This document shows positions 54,654-63,899 of a stretch of 64,000 nt of DNA, piece by piece. Each line of letters begins with the position of its first letter. The stretch's first letter is position 1. The stretch is taken from positions 1 to 64,000 of the forward strand of contig NZ_JAHAIF010000016.1 of NCBI RefSeq assembly GCF_018372875.1, given 5' to 3'. Origin of the DNA: Clostridium sp. Its GTDB lineage: Bacteria; Bacillota; Clostridia; Clostridiales; Clostridiaceae. The notes under the pieces were generated by a model that was not told the origin of the DNA, ran no database searches, and saw nothing but the letters and a program-made list of their open reading frames with translations. Position numbers and translations under genes: made by a program.

Positions 54654-55580
54654 TTATTTAAATGTCTTCCCCTGATAAATATCATTATCTATGAATGCTT
54701 TATCTATAGCATTTAAAATCTCCCATTTTTTTAAACTCCACATTGGACCTATTAATAAATCTCTAGGTGCATCACCTGTAAGTCTATGTATAACCATATC
54801 CTGTGGCAACATACAAACGGATTTACATAATAAATCAATATAATCCTCCTGAGATAAGAATTCTAACCCTCCAGCTTCATAAACTTTAACTAAAGGTGTA
54901 TTTTTCATTAAATGCAGCAAATGAAATTTAACACCCTGCGCACCACTGTGAGCAATATAATCTACTGTCTTTAACATATCTTCTTTTGTTTCCCCTGGTA
55001 ATCCAAAAATAGCATGAACTACAAAATCTATATTTCTCTTTTTTAATCTAGTGATAGCATCTTCAAACACATTTAGTTTATATCCTCTATTTATCTTTCT
55101 AGCTGCGTCATCATTAGATGTCTGTAAACCAAGTTCTACCCAAACATAATACTTTTTATTTATCTCTTCCAAAAGATCTAATACATCTTCTCCTAAACAA
55201 TCAGGTCTTGTAGCTATAGCTAAAGCTACTACCCCCTCTTGGCTTAAAGCTTCTTCATACTTCTTCTTTAGGACATCTACAGGTGCATAGGTATTAGTAT
55301 ACGCTTGAAAATAGGCAATATACTTTCCTTTCTTCCACTTCTTATTCATCATGTCCTTAATCTCTATAAATTGCTTCTCAATAGAAAAGTCCCTATCTCC
55401 TGCAAAGTCTCCCGATCCTCTTTCACTACAGAATAAACATCCACCTTTGCTAATAGTTCCATCTCTATTAGGACAAGAAAATCCCCCATCAAGTGAAATC
55501 TTAAATACTTTCTCCCCAAATTTATTTCTAAGAAAATAATTTAAATTATTATATCTCTTTCCTCCCCAGTCTTTCACCAT
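54654..55580 (-). CDS. TIGR01212-type radical SAM protein (YtqA-like)
   Basis: 308 residues. Start MVKDWGGKRYNNLNYFLRNK is typical of the YtqA/YhcC family. The cysteines for the [4Fe-4S] cluster lie in GGFSCPNRDGTISKGGCLFC (C-x11-C-x2-C spacing of this family), with later YFQAYTNTYAPVD and VWVELGLQTSNDDAARKINR. Elp3-like radical SAM fold, proposed RNA-modification role. Likely co-transcribed with the ComB-like gene. Confidence 0.9.
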   Translation of the reverse strand: MVKDWGGKRYNNLNYFLRNKFGEKVFKISLDGGFSCPNRDGTISKGGCLFCSERGSGDFAGDRDFSIEKQFIEIKDMMNKKWKKGKYIAYFQAYTNTYAPVDVLKKKYEEALSQEGVVALAIATRPDCLGEDVLDLLEEINKKYYVWVELGLQTSNDDAARKINRGYKLNVFEDAITRLKKRNIDFVVHAIFGLPGETKEDMLKTVDYIAHSGAQGVKFHLLHLMKNTPLVKVYEAGGLEFLSQEDYIDLLCKSVCMLPQDMVIHRLTGDAPRDLLIGPMWSLKKWEILNAIDKAFIDNDIYQGKTFK

Positions 55581-55695
55581 GGAAATCTCCTCCTCTTTTG
55601 ATAAAACATCATCTACTATGATAACAAATTAATTTAAAAAATTAAAATCCTAGTGTTTCCAAAAAATAAGAACTGTTACATTAGCAGATAAAAAA

Positions 55696-55809
55696 GGTGT
55701 AGCGGATATTTATTTTGCTTGTTCCGTCCATAGCTCCTTTTATGTATTTCACTAAAAGTAGATTATTTCTAATTAGAGTTTATCTCACCAAAATCCATTC
55801 AACACCGCA
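55696..55809 (+). repeat. Dispersed hairpin element, copy B (long-loop variant)
   Basis: It shares GGATATTTATTTTGCTTG and TTCCGTC with copies A and C, but the 3' half differs: the inner CAAG arm is missing and the closing arm CAAAATCC ... AACACC appears about 70 bp later, pairing with GGTGT ... GGAT. Lies in the gene-free stretch upstream of the YtqA-like gene. Confidence 0.65.
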
Positions 55810-55822
55810 TTTTTACTATAAC

Positions 55823-55858
55823 TTCTTAAGTTCTTAAGTTCTTAAGTTCTTAAGTTCT
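55823..55858. repeat. Tandem octamer repeat TTCTTAAG x4
   Basis: Four perfect copies (55823-55854) plus TTCT. Each unit holds the palindrome CTTAAG. Non-coding; a likely slippage tract. Confidence 0.95.
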
Positions 55859-55955
55859 GGTGTTAGTATATTTTTATGGACACATTTTTTATAAAACAAT
55901 TAAACTATAAAAAGTAAATAGACTCATAGATCTTTATCCATACTTTAATTTCAAT

Positions 55956-56090
55956 TATAATTTCCTAAAGAATAAAAAAATCGCCAAGGCGACTGTGGAG
56001 CCGTCGATTTTTTTCGCCCATCTGCATTTCCGAAGCTTGCCTGAGGAAAATCTTGCAGGTAGATATAATTTCCTCTAAAGAATAAAAAAA
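55956..56090. repeat. Structured 83-bp segment between 25-bp direct repeats
   Basis: The repeat TATAATTTCCT(CT)AAAGAATAAAAAAA is at 55956-55980 and 56064-56090, differing only by a CT insertion. Between them lies a segment clearly richer in G+C than its surroundings, able to form AAATCG...CGATTT and CTGCA-TTTCC...GGAAA-TGCAG hairpins. On the minus strand each repeat forms the tail after a terminator hairpin. 55860-55955 holds nothing I recognise. Confidence 0.7.
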
Positions 56091-56129
56091 GGAACTATGC
56101 ACTAATTATTATTTAGCGCAACAGCTCCT
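56084..56129 (-). terminator. Terminator of the opuC operon, same family as 56-98
   Basis: GGAGCTGTTGCGCTAA / TTAGTGCATAGTTCC imperfect stem then seven T's on the minus strand. Nearly the same sequence ends the speE-like operon at the other side of the window. Confidence 0.85.
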
Positions 56130-56136
56130 TTATATA

Positions 56137-57687
56137 TTATTCTATTAAACCTTCTGATATTAAAAATTCTCTAGCCACTTCTTCAGGAGATTTACTTAAT
56201 TTATCAACTTTATAATTTAAATCTATCATGGTTTCTTCATCTATTTTTTCATCTAGTACAGATAAAACTTCTTTTAACTCTGGATATTTTTCTAAGGTAT
56301 CCATTCTTATAACAGGAACTGCATTATATGGCGGAAAGAATTCTTTATCATCCTCTAAAACTTGTAACTCAAAAGCTTTTAATAATCCTTCTGTAGAGAA
56401 TGCATCAATAAATTCACAATTACTATTTTTTAATGCTGAATATCTAAGGCTTCCATCCATAGCCTTTACACTTTTAAACTTCAATCCATATAATTTACTT
56501 AATTCACTTAATCCATCATCCCTATTAACAAATTCCATTGTAGGACTGATTACAAATTTATTATTATATTTAGCTAAATCAGATATTTTTTTTATATTAT
56601 ACTTCTCTGCAATTTCTTTAGTTGTTGCTATTGTGTAAGTATTATTAAAACCAAGAGGATTTAATAACGTTAAATTATACCGCTCCTCCATTAACTCCTT
56701 ACTTCTATTGTAAACCTCATCTTTATCTCTTATTAATGGTTCGCCTAATATATTTAAGAGTAAACATCCTGTATAGTCAACATACATATCAATCTCTCCC
56801 TTTTGTATAGCCGATGATACAACAGAGCTTCCTCCTAAATTTAACTTTCTTTCTACATTAAGGTCAGTTTTTTCTTCTATTAAATCTGCAACTATATTTG
56901 CTAAAATCAATTGTTCTGAATAATTTTTTGATCCTACTACAATTGTGTCACCTTTTTTTCCATTAAATATATTAGATACACCTGTAAACACTAATAAAAT
57001 AGCTAGTATAGCTCCAACTACCTTAAGCATCTTATTATTTTTCTTTCCATTTGATAAAAGTCCAACAGGAGTTACTGCAACCTCAATCTTTCCAAATATA
57101 AAATCTATAATTAAAGCTAAAACACAAGCTGGTATAGCTCCTGCTAAAATCATATTATTATTTACTGTTTGTACACCTGTAAATACTAGATATCCTAATC
57201 CTCCAGCTCCTATAAAAGCAGCTAATGTCATTAACCCAACTGATGTTACTGCAGATATTCTTACTCCAGACATAATTAAGGGTAAAGATACTGGTATCTT
57301 TATCTTAATTAATGTTTGTCTTTTAGTTAATCCCATTCCTCTTGCAGCTTCTAACATATTTTCATCTATATTAGTTAATGCAGTAAAAGTATTTTTTACT
57401 ATTGGCAAAAGAGAGTATAAGACAACAGTAGTTACAGCAGGAACAGTTCCTATTCCAAGTAACGGAATTAACAATCCTAATAAAGCCATAGATGGCACTG
57501 CTTGCAATGTATTTATTAATCCTAGTATAGGCTTTCTTAGAACCTTAATATTTGTAATAAGTATACCTAAAGGAATTCCTATTAATATAGCTAAAACAAT
57601 TGCTAACATAGTTAAAAATGTATGCTCTATTAATAATGATAATATTTGCTCTTTCCTTTCTAAAATAAAACTAAAAAAGTTACTCAT
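56137..57687 (-). CDS. Osmoprotectant ABC transporter permease fused to substrate-binding domain (OpuC type)
   Basis: 516 residues. Residues 1-210 are the BPD-type permease (AIVLAILIGIPLGILITNIK, EAARGMGLTKRQTLIKIKIP as EAA loop, TLAAFIGAGGLGYLVFTGVQ). After one more membrane segment (about 224-241) comes an OpuAC/ProX-like binding domain from about 247 (IVVGSKNYSEQLILANIVAD, DMYVDYTGCLLLNILGEPL). Imports glycine betaine, choline or carnitine for salt stress. The fusion places the receptor on the outside next to the channel. It overlaps the ATPase gene by 8 bp. Confidence 0.93.
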   Translation of the reverse strand: MSNFFSFILERKEQILSLLIEHTFLTMLAIVLAILIGIPLGILITNIKVLRKPILGLINTLQAVPSMALLGLLIPLLGIGTVPAVTTVVLYSLLPIVKNTFTALTNIDENMLEAARGMGLTKRQTLIKIKIPVSLPLIMSGVRISAVTSVGLMTLAAFIGAGGLGYLVFTGVQTVNNNMILAGAIPACVLALIIDFIFGKIEVAVTPVGLLSNGKKNNKMLKVVGAILAILLVFTGVSNIFNGKKGDTIVVGSKNYSEQLILANIVADLIEEKTDLNVERKLNLGGSSVVSSAIQKGEIDMYVDYTGCLLLNILGEPLIRDKDEVYNRSKELMEERYNLTLLNPLGFNNTYTIATTKEIAEKYNIKKISDLAKYNNKFVISPTMEFVNRDDGLSELSKLYGLKFKSVKAMDGSLRYSALKNSNCEFIDAFSTEGLLKAFELQVLEDDKEFFPPYNAVPVIRMDTLEKYPELKEVLSVLDEKIDEETMIDLNYKVDKLSKSPEEVAREFLISEGLIE

Positions 57688-58813
57688 TAGTTTCTTCCTC
57701 CTCTTCTAAGTATTGCTGACTTAAAACGGAAATCAAACTACTCTTAGTAACCAAACCAACTAATACTTTATTTTCATTAACTACAGGTAAATATCCTACA
57801 GAGTTTTCATTCATTATTGTTAATACATCTACTAAATTGTCATCATCCTTTACATATAACAACTCTTTTTCCATTACATTTTCAATCTTTGTATCTAATG
57901 GTATCTCTCTTCTTATTTGTTTTAATGTAACAAGACCTATAAGTTGATTTTCTTTATTTACTACAAGTAAGCTATCAACTTTATTGGATTTCATCATTTC
58001 AATAGATTGAACTATAGTTCTAAAAGGCTTTACCTTAATAGGATCTTGTATCATAATATCCTTTGTCTTTATAAATTCAGGTGTATCCCAAATTTTCTTA
58101 CTTCCTATAAATTCTTTAATAAATTCATTTGCTGGTCTTCTTAATATATTTTCAGGAGTATCATACTGTTGTATCTTTCCTCCATTCATAATACATATCT
58201 TATCTGCTATCTTTATAGCTTCATCCATATCATGAGTTACAAATATTATTGTTTTCTTTAGCTCTTGATGAAGAGTTAGTAATTCATCTTGCAAAGAACT
58301 ACGTGTAATTGGATCTAACGCACTAAAAGGCTCGTCCATTAATATTATGTTAGCATCAGTAGCAAATGCTCTTGCAACACCAACTCTTTGTTGCTGACCA
58401 CCACTTAACTGAGCAGGGTACTTATTCGTATACTCATCTGAATTAAGTCCCACCATATTTAATAATTCAATTGTCTTTTTATTTATTTTTTCTAATGGCT
58501 CCTTTTTTAACTTAGGTATTAATTCTATATTTTCTTTTATTGTCATGTGTGGGAATAATCCTACATTTTGAATTACATACCCTATTTGCCTTCTTAGCTG
58601 AATAGTATCTTGGCTTGCAATTGAATTTCCATTTATGAATATAGATCCTTCTGTAGGCTTTATTAACTTATTAATCATCTTTAATGTTGTTGTTTTACCA
58701 CAACCACTTGGTCCAATTAATACCACTAAGTCACCATCTTTAATATGAAGATTTATATCATTTAATATAACCTTATCCCCTATCTGTTTAGTTATACCTT
58801 TAAACTCTATCAT
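57680..58813 (-). CDS. Osmoprotectant ABC transporter ATP-binding protein with CBS domains
   Basis: 377 residues: Walker A LIGPSGCGKTTTLKMINKLI, signature QLSGGQQQRVGVARAFA, Walker B ILMDEPFSALDPITR and H-loop FVTHDMDEAI. Two CBS domains follow (about 255-365: IMIQDPIKVKPFRTIVQSIE; VMEKELLYVKDDDNLVDVLT), the ionic-strength/c-di-AMP sensing part in OpuCA proteins. First gene of the operon; AGGGAGGGG start. A perfect inverted repeat lies just ahead of the binding site. Confidence 0.94.
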   Translation of the reverse strand: MIEFKGITKQIGDKVILNDINLHIKDGDLVVLIGPSGCGKTTTLKMINKLIKPTEGSIFINGNSIASQDTIQLRRQIGYVIQNVGLFPHMTIKENIELIPKLKKEPLEKINKKTIELLNMVGLNSDEYTNKYPAQLSGGQQQRVGVARAFATDANIILMDEPFSALDPITRSSLQDELLTLHQELKKTIIFVTHDMDEAIKIADKICIMNGGKIQQYDTPENILRRPANEFIKEFIGSKKIWDTPEFIKTKDIMIQDPIKVKPFRTIVQSIEMMKSNKVDSLLVVNKENQLIGLVTLKQIRREIPLDTKIENVMEKELLYVKDDDNLVDVLTIMNENSVGYLPVVNENKVLVGLVTKSSLISVLSQQYLEEEEETNE

Positions 58814-58826
58814 ATTTCCCCTCCCT

Positions 58827-58858
58827 CTAACAACTTATTTTCATTTATAAGTTGTTAG
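58827..58858 (-). promoter_or_regulatory. Inverted repeat ahead of the opuC operon
   Basis: CTAACAACTTAT, eight bases, ATAAGTTGTTAG: perfect 12-bp arms ending directly before the ribosome binding site, with a TATAAT nearby upstream. Operator or translation-controlling hairpin. The rest of the 58859-59004 gap has a second weak hairpin at 58924-58962. Confidence 0.6.
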
Positions 58859-59004
58859 CATAATTATATTATACTTTCTATTTTTTATAAACCTTTGTAT
58901 TTCCATTAATTTTCCATTTTATTAAGTTTTAACATGCTCTGCTGTAATTAGAGCTTAAACTTCTATGTATTCCTAAGTAATCTTTAAATTAACTCTTAAT
59001 TGCT

Positions 59005-59044
59005 AAAAAATAAGAAAGTTAACCAATATATTGATTAACTTTCT
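59005..59044 (-). terminator. Terminator of the lipoprotein gene at 59050
   Basis: AGAAAGTTAATCAA / TTGGTTAACTTTCT stem (one G-T pair) then TTATTTTTT on the minus strand. Confidence 0.85.
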
Positions 59045-59049
59045 ATCTT

Positions 59050-60123
59050 CTATTCTTTAAATACCTTTAAATCTTCCACATCTATTTTATATGTACCCTC
59101 ATTCTCTTTATCATCTCCTATAGCTTTAACTGTAATAAAAACACCATTATCATCAATTCTCACTACATCTGATGAATACTTTTCTACAGGAAAATATTCA
59201 TTTAAGTTCAATTTTAATAATTCTCCTGTTGGATTTTTATATATTCTAATTCCACTTCCTTTACCCTCTTCTTTAATTTGAACTATTAATTCTCCATCAT
59301 CATTTGAAAAAAGTAACTTTTCCACTATAGATCCATCTACTACATCATAGGGCACTAACTTATTTAGTATTGGCATCTCTAACGCATCTTCAATTGCTTC
59401 ATCAACATTTCCTTCACTTGAGGATGGTGCATCTCCCCCACCCTCATTATTTCCAGCTGTAGGCTTAGTATCTTCTACAATGGCTAAACCTATGAATGTT
59501 CTTAAACCATTTGTGGTTGTAAATGCAACTTTATTTCCCAAAAACCCTATTCCCATCTTATTAAATGATCCTTCTGGAACACTCTCTTTATCTACTACAA
59601 CATTATCTCTATTAGGGTATACCTCCCTTGGCAAATCCTTCATTCTTAATAGCAATTGACTCTTTCCTACTTCATAATCCCTTAACCTTAAAGTTTTTTC
59701 AATTTTATACACCTGTTTTTCATTTGTTGATTTAATTTCATCCACTAGATATTCTTTATCTTTCTTTACAACCTTTATTACAACCTTATCTAAATCAATT
59801 CTGCTTTCATCCTTTTCTTCTTTAACCACTATATAAGTAAAATATGCATGATCTGCTCCTTCTGAAAGCTTATCTAATTTATACCCATTTATACTATCAT
59901 TTTGTATTTTTCTTATTTCTTCATTATCTTTTATTACCCCTGTACTTATCTTATTACTTTCGTCAAAATTTTCATTGGTTATATTTTCCATGTAGTTACT
60001 TGCTATTTCCCCAGCCTTTTTTATATTAAAAACATCTGAACTTACATTGAATTTTTTTCCAAAGCATCCTACAAAAGAAAAGATTAAAATACTAGATAAA
60101 AAACATGAAACTATTCTTTTCAT
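59050..60123 (-). CDS. Lipoprotein of unknown function
   Basis: 357 residues from the ATG at 60123 (AAGGGAG 8 nt upstream). Signal MKRIVSCFLSSILIFSFVGC is a lipobox. The body has two parts joined by a Gly/Ser/Asn linker (NNEGGGDAPSSSEGN, about 230): a helical-beta first part with repeated Lys/Glu and a second part with beta propensity. No motif recognised. Single gene with its own terminator. Confidence 0.75.
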   Translation of the reverse strand: MKRIVSCFLSSILIFSFVGCFGKKFNVSSDVFNIKKAGEIASNYMENITNENFDESNKISTGVIKDNEEIRKIQNDSINGYKLDKLSEGADHAYFTYIVVKEEKDESRIDLDKVVIKVVKKDKEYLVDEIKSTNEKQVYKIEKTLRLRDYEVGKSQLLLRMKDLPREVYPNRDNVVVDKESVPEGSFNKMGIGFLGNKVAFTTTNGLRTFIGLAIVEDTKPTAGNNEGGGDAPSSSEGNVDEAIEDALEMPILNKLVPYDVVDGSIVEKLLFSNDDGELIVQIKEEGKGSGIRIYKNPTGELLKLNLNEYFPVEKYSSDVVRIDDNGVFITVKAIGDDKENEGTYKIDVEDLKVFKE

Positions 60124-60253
60124 AATAATTACTCCCTTCATTATACTTTCTTAGTTTTCCTAAGAAAAAATCCCTTATACATTTACTAAAGAATATTTGA
60201 ATATTCCACATTATATATTAAGTATAGGAACAAGTTTGAAAGGAGGTTTTTAA

Positions 60254-61315
60254 TTGAAAAAAGAATTGCTTAAAATATTTCAGGTAGCTGTTGTGTTTAT
60301 TGGAACAATCGTAGGTGCTGGACTTGCTTCTGGAAAGGAAATCTCTAACTTCTTCACTTCCTTTGGACCAAAGAGCTTTATTGGAATTTTAATATGTGGA
60401 GTTTTGTATATAACAATGGGGATTATAATCTCAAAAATAAGTCTTTTGTATAAACTAAATTCATATAGCGAAGTAATGCAAGTAATCAGCCCTAATATAT
60501 TTGGAAAGCTTACTGGAATTATTACTACGTTATACTTTATTTCAAGTGCATCAATTATACTAGCTGGAAGTGGAGCTTTAATACATCAATTTTTTGATAT
60601 TCCAAAAATCGTAGGAACTTTAATTATGCTTTGTATATCCTTATTCTTTTTACTTAGAGGAACTGAAGGATTAATTGAAGTAAATAGTTTTATAGTTCCT
60701 GGTTTAATACTAACAATTTCTTTAATTACTACTTTGTATATTGCATTTGGTAATGATGTAATGACAATTGATAGCATTATTCATGCTCCAGCAAAAAAAA
60801 GTGGTGTATTTATATCTACATTACTATATTCAGGCTATAACATATTGTGTAGCTCAGGTGTTCTTGTTCCCCTTAGTACCAAAATGAAAAAGTCAAAAAC
60901 TATGACTATAGGTATAGTATTAGGCGCATTAGGACTAACTTTCTTATCCCTTTCGATAAACTCATTACTTTTAATCAATCAACCATATATATATGAGTAT
61001 GAAATACCATTATTATTTATAGCTCAACGTTTTGGACCAATAGTACAAGCTATATTATCAATGATTATTTTATTGGAGATGTTCTCCACAGAAGTTTCAG
61101 ATGTATACTCTATAGGAAAGACATTAGAACAAACATTTAAAATTAAGTTCAACTTAGGTATAGTTATAGTTTTAGCTATAGCATTACCAATATCTCAAAT
61201 TGGATTTGGTACCTTAATATCTACACTTTATCCTATGTTTGGATGTTTAAGTTTAATATTCATAGCACAATGTATTATTTTTTATTTTAAACATAGAAAA
61301 GAAATGACCAACTAG
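60254..61315 (+). CDS. YkvI-like membrane protein (APC superfamily)
   Basis: 353 residues, TTG start seven bases after GGAGG. Ten hydrophobic segments; the start FQVAVVFIGTIVGAGLASGK holds the unwound helix-1 glycine motif of APC-type transporters (IGTIVGAG). Similar to uncharacterised B. subtilis YkvI. Probably imports a small metabolite; substrate unknown. Confidence 0.82.
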   Translation: MKKELLKIFQVAVVFIGTIVGAGLASGKEISNFFTSFGPKSFIGILICGVLYITMGIIISKISLLYKLNSYSEVMQVISPNIFGKLTGIITTLYFISSASIILAGSGALIHQFFDIPKIVGTLIMLCISLFFLLRGTEGLIEVNSFIVPGLILTISLITTLYIAFGNDVMTIDSIIHAPAKKSGVFISTLLYSGYNILCSSGVLVPLSTKMKKSKTMTIGIVLGALGLTFLSLSINSLLLINQPYIYEYEIPLLFIAQRFGPIVQAILSMIILLEMFSTEVSDVYSIGKTLEQTFKIKFNLGIVIVLAIALPISQIGFGTLISTLYPMFGCLSLIFIAQCIIFYFKHRKEMTN

Positions 61316-61379
61316 ATAGTTGATAGTATTTTATAGCAGTCTTATAATTTAATAAGTATAAATTATGAGGTGCTATAAA

Positions 61380-62297
61380 ATGAAGTATGATTACCTATTA
61401 AAAAAATGTGATTTATGCCGAAGGCATTGTGGTGTTAATAGACTAAATGGTGAACTAGGTATATGTGCTGCTGATGATAAGCTAATTGTAGCTAGAGCAG
61501 AATTACACCTTTGGGAAGAGCCCCCTATATCTTGTGAAAATGGTTCAGGCACAGTATTTTTTTCACATTGTAATTTAAAATGTGTATTTTGCCAGAATCA
61601 CGAAATAAGTCAGGAATATAAGGGTGCTAAGATAACCATAAATAGACTTAGCAATATTTTCTTGGAACTTCAAAATAAAGGTGCAAATAATATAAATCTT
61701 GTTACACCTACCCACTATGTACCACAAATAATAGAAGCCCTAGAAATAGCTAAATCTAAAGGATTAAAACTACCTATCCTTTATAATACCAATAGTTATG
61801 ATACATTAGAAACTATAAAGTTATTAGATGGATATATAGATGTTTATCTTCCAGACTTTAAGTATTTTGATGATAAATATTCTATAAAATATTCAAAGGC
61901 AAAAGATTATTCATCTGAAATAATTCCCATATTAAAAGAAATGGTTAGGCAAACTGGTAAGCCATCCTTTGATGATAAAGGTAGAATTCTTAAAGGAGTT
62001 ATTATAAGACATTTAATGCTTCCTGGCTTACTATTTGATTCTAAGAAAGTTATAGATAAAATATATTCTACTTTTGGTGATGATGTTTATATAAGCATAA
62101 TGAATCAATACACACCAATGCATAACTCATCTAAATATCCAGAAATAAATAGAATTTTAAATCCAAAACATTACGACTCACTAATTGATTATGCTAGTGA
62201 ATTAGGAGTAATTAACGGATTTATTCAGGATGAAGGTTCCAATACAACTGAATACGTTCCCAACTTTAACTTTCAAGGAGTGCTATCAGATAAATAA
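61380..62297 (+). CDS. Radical SAM protein, pyruvate-formate-lyase-activase-like
   Basis: 305 residues from the ATG at 61380 (GAGGTG seven bases upstream; the longer frame includes that site). N-terminal Cys cluster CDLCRRHCGVNRLNGELGIC, radical SAM motif SHCNLKCVFCQNHEIS (CxxxCxxC), and later YIDVYLPDFKYFDDKYSIKY. This is the stand-alone PflA-like/YgiQ-unrelated family seen in anaerobes, without a glycyl-radical enzyme partner here. Substrate unknown. Ends at the dispersed element copy C. Confidence 0.87.
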   Translation: MKYDYLLKKCDLCRRHCGVNRLNGELGICAADDKLIVARAELHLWEEPPISCENGSGTVFFSHCNLKCVFCQNHEISQEYKGAKITINRLSNIFLELQNKGANNINLVTPTHYVPQIIEALEIAKSKGLKLPILYNTNSYDTLETIKLLDGYIDVYLPDFKYFDDKYSIKYSKAKDYSSEIIPILKEMVRQTGKPSFDDKGRILKGVIIRHLMLPGLLFDSKKVIDKIYSTFGDDVYISIMNQYTPMHNSSKYPEINRILNPKHYDSLIDYASELGVINGFIQDEGSNTTEYVPNFNFQGVLSDK

Positions 62298-62383
62298 TAA
62301 AAAGTCGGGATGGATATTTATTTTGCTTGTTCCGTCGCAATCTCCAAGTCACAGAAAAATAAATATCTATGCCCTTCATACTA
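62296..62383 (+). repeat. Dispersed hairpin element, copy C
   Basis: Begins at the stop codon of the radical SAM gene. GGGATGGATATTTATTTT pairs with AAAATAAATATCTATGCCC; inner CTTG / CAAG stem around TTCCGTCGC. Versus copy A, the outer stem bases differ but stay paired. Confidence 0.8.
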
Positions 62384-62412
62384 ATTAAAATTTTATAATT
62401 GGTCTAGACAGC

Positions 62413-62452
62413 AAAAAAGAAACTCTTACTGTTATATATGAGTTTCTTTTTT
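62413..62452. terminator. Bidirectional terminator
   Basis: AAAAAAGAAACTC / GAGTTTCTTTTTT perfect stem; ends the SleC-like gene and probably the plus-strand radical SAM unit. Confidence 0.85.
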
Positions 62453-62459
62453 ATATCTA

Positions 62460-63836
62460 TTAATTTGGATAATTAAAGAAAGGTACAGAATTACTTCCTC
62501 TGCTCATTTCTCGGGAATTAGGTGGATAGAATATATTTTCACTTCTTAATTCTGCTATTCTTGTTACGCCTACATAAATGTCAGATATCCTATACCATGT
62601 TGCATAATCAACAACTCCTGTTTTAGGTAAATTAAATATTCCTTGAAATACTCTAACTGCTTCTGCAGTAGATTCACCATAAGTACCATCAACTGCTACT
62701 TTAGGAATTAAAGGATAGTTTTGTGCAATTCTATTTAAAAACTCTTGTGTCTGCCTAACAGGTTCTCCATTTGAACCAACTGTCAAATCAAATCCTGGAT
62801 ATGAAGATGGACTACCACTAACCTGTTCAGCTGTTGTTAGTTCAATATCATTTCCATAGTAATAAGTTAATATATCATAAGGTATATAACCTTGATCACC
62901 AAGGTACTTACTGCCCCATTGACTTAACCATTGAGGACAAGTTACATTCTTACCATCACAATATTGTGTTAATAGTGGTTGCTTTCTTCCAAATCTCCTA
63001 ATATAAGTGGAGAATATTTCATCAACAATAGCACTTATACTATCATAAATATTTCTTCCATAATTAAATGCATGATCATAAGCTGTAGAACTTGTTATAT
63101 CAAAATTCTTTCCTTTTCCTCTATACCATTCCGTATAAATTCTATTTAATGTAAATGATATAATACAAAATACATTTGCCCTTATTGTACTCTCTGGCCA
63201 TGTAGAGTATATTTCACACGAAGCTACATTCTTTATATAATCTTTATATAGGACTTTATAATTAGGCGCAGAGTTATCATTAGGACTTCCTTGATGCACT
63301 GTTATAAATTCTGGAACTACAGGCTTTGGTAATACAACTCCTCCTGTAGGCGGTGGAAGAGGTTTATCTGGCGATTCTGGTATCTTTGCTGGGAAATTAC
63401 CAATCAATGTATTTGGTTGAATTATAATTATTTCAGCTCTACTTGATCTATTTGCATTTTCTTGAAGATTTATTTTCTGTAAGGCTGTTGATTGTGGAAA
63501 TACTTGCACCCCTCTTATTGATATAGGATTAAACCCATCTCTTTCTACTAAAATATCATAAAGACTATAAGGTACATTATTAGTAGGTTCTTGAGAGTAC
63601 TCCAGTGGTGGTGCTGATAAATCTATTACTTGAGTTGAACCTGAAGAATCTGTAAGTAATGTAGTATTAATATTACTTGCACTTGCATTATTAGGTGCTG
63701 TAGTTTTGTTACCAAGGGCATTTATGTTTTGAACTTGGTCACTAGTTGTTGGATTTATAGTTACTCTACAGTTATCTATTGGTACTGCGCTTTCTCCTCT
63801 AAAGCATTGAACTTTTAATTGACCTATATCAGCCAT
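62460..63836 (-). CDS. SleC-like spore cortex-lytic protein
   Basis: 458 residues without a normal signal peptide. N-terminal part (1-150: LKVQCFRGESAVPIDNCRVT ... VERDGFNPISIRGVQVFPQS) resembles the SleC pre/pro region. The middle has a SpoIID/LytB-type fold (YIKNVASCEIYSTWPESTIR, then FDITSSTAYDHAF); the Glu in SCEIYSTWP matches the catalytic Glu of that transglycosylase family. The end is a peptidoglycan-binding domain 1 (VRQTQEFLNRIAQNYPLIPK, AVDGTYGESTAEAVRVFQG). SleC degrades cortex during germination after Csp protease activation; no csp genes are in view, so a SleC paralogue is possible. Confidence 0.75.
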   Translation of the reverse strand: MADIGQLKVQCFRGESAVPIDNCRVTINPTTSDQVQNINALGNKTTAPNNASASNINTTLLTDSSGSTQVIDLSAPPLEYSQEPTNNVPYSLYDILVERDGFNPISIRGVQVFPQSTALQKINLQENANRSSRAEIIIIQPNTLIGNFPAKIPESPDKPLPPPTGGVVLPKPVVPEFITVHQGSPNDNSAPNYKVLYKDYIKNVASCEIYSTWPESTIRANVFCIISFTLNRIYTEWYRGKGKNFDITSSTAYDHAFNYGRNIYDSISAIVDEIFSTYIRRFGRKQPLLTQYCDGKNVTCPQWLSQWGSKYLGDQGYIPYDILTYYYGNDIELTTAEQVSGSPSSYPGFDLTVGSNGEPVRQTQEFLNRIAQNYPLIPKVAVDGTYGESTAEAVRVFQGIFNLPKTGVVDYATWYRISDIYVGVTRIAELRSENIFYPPNSREMSRGSNSVPFFNYPN

Positions 63837-63899
63837 TAATATCTCCTATGAAATTGTTTCATAATATATTATGCTTAGTACTAATTATATGTGATACAG

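Noticed and set aside
55823..55858. Possible CRISPR remnant
   Set aside because: The units are contiguous octamers without spacers, and no cas gene is present.
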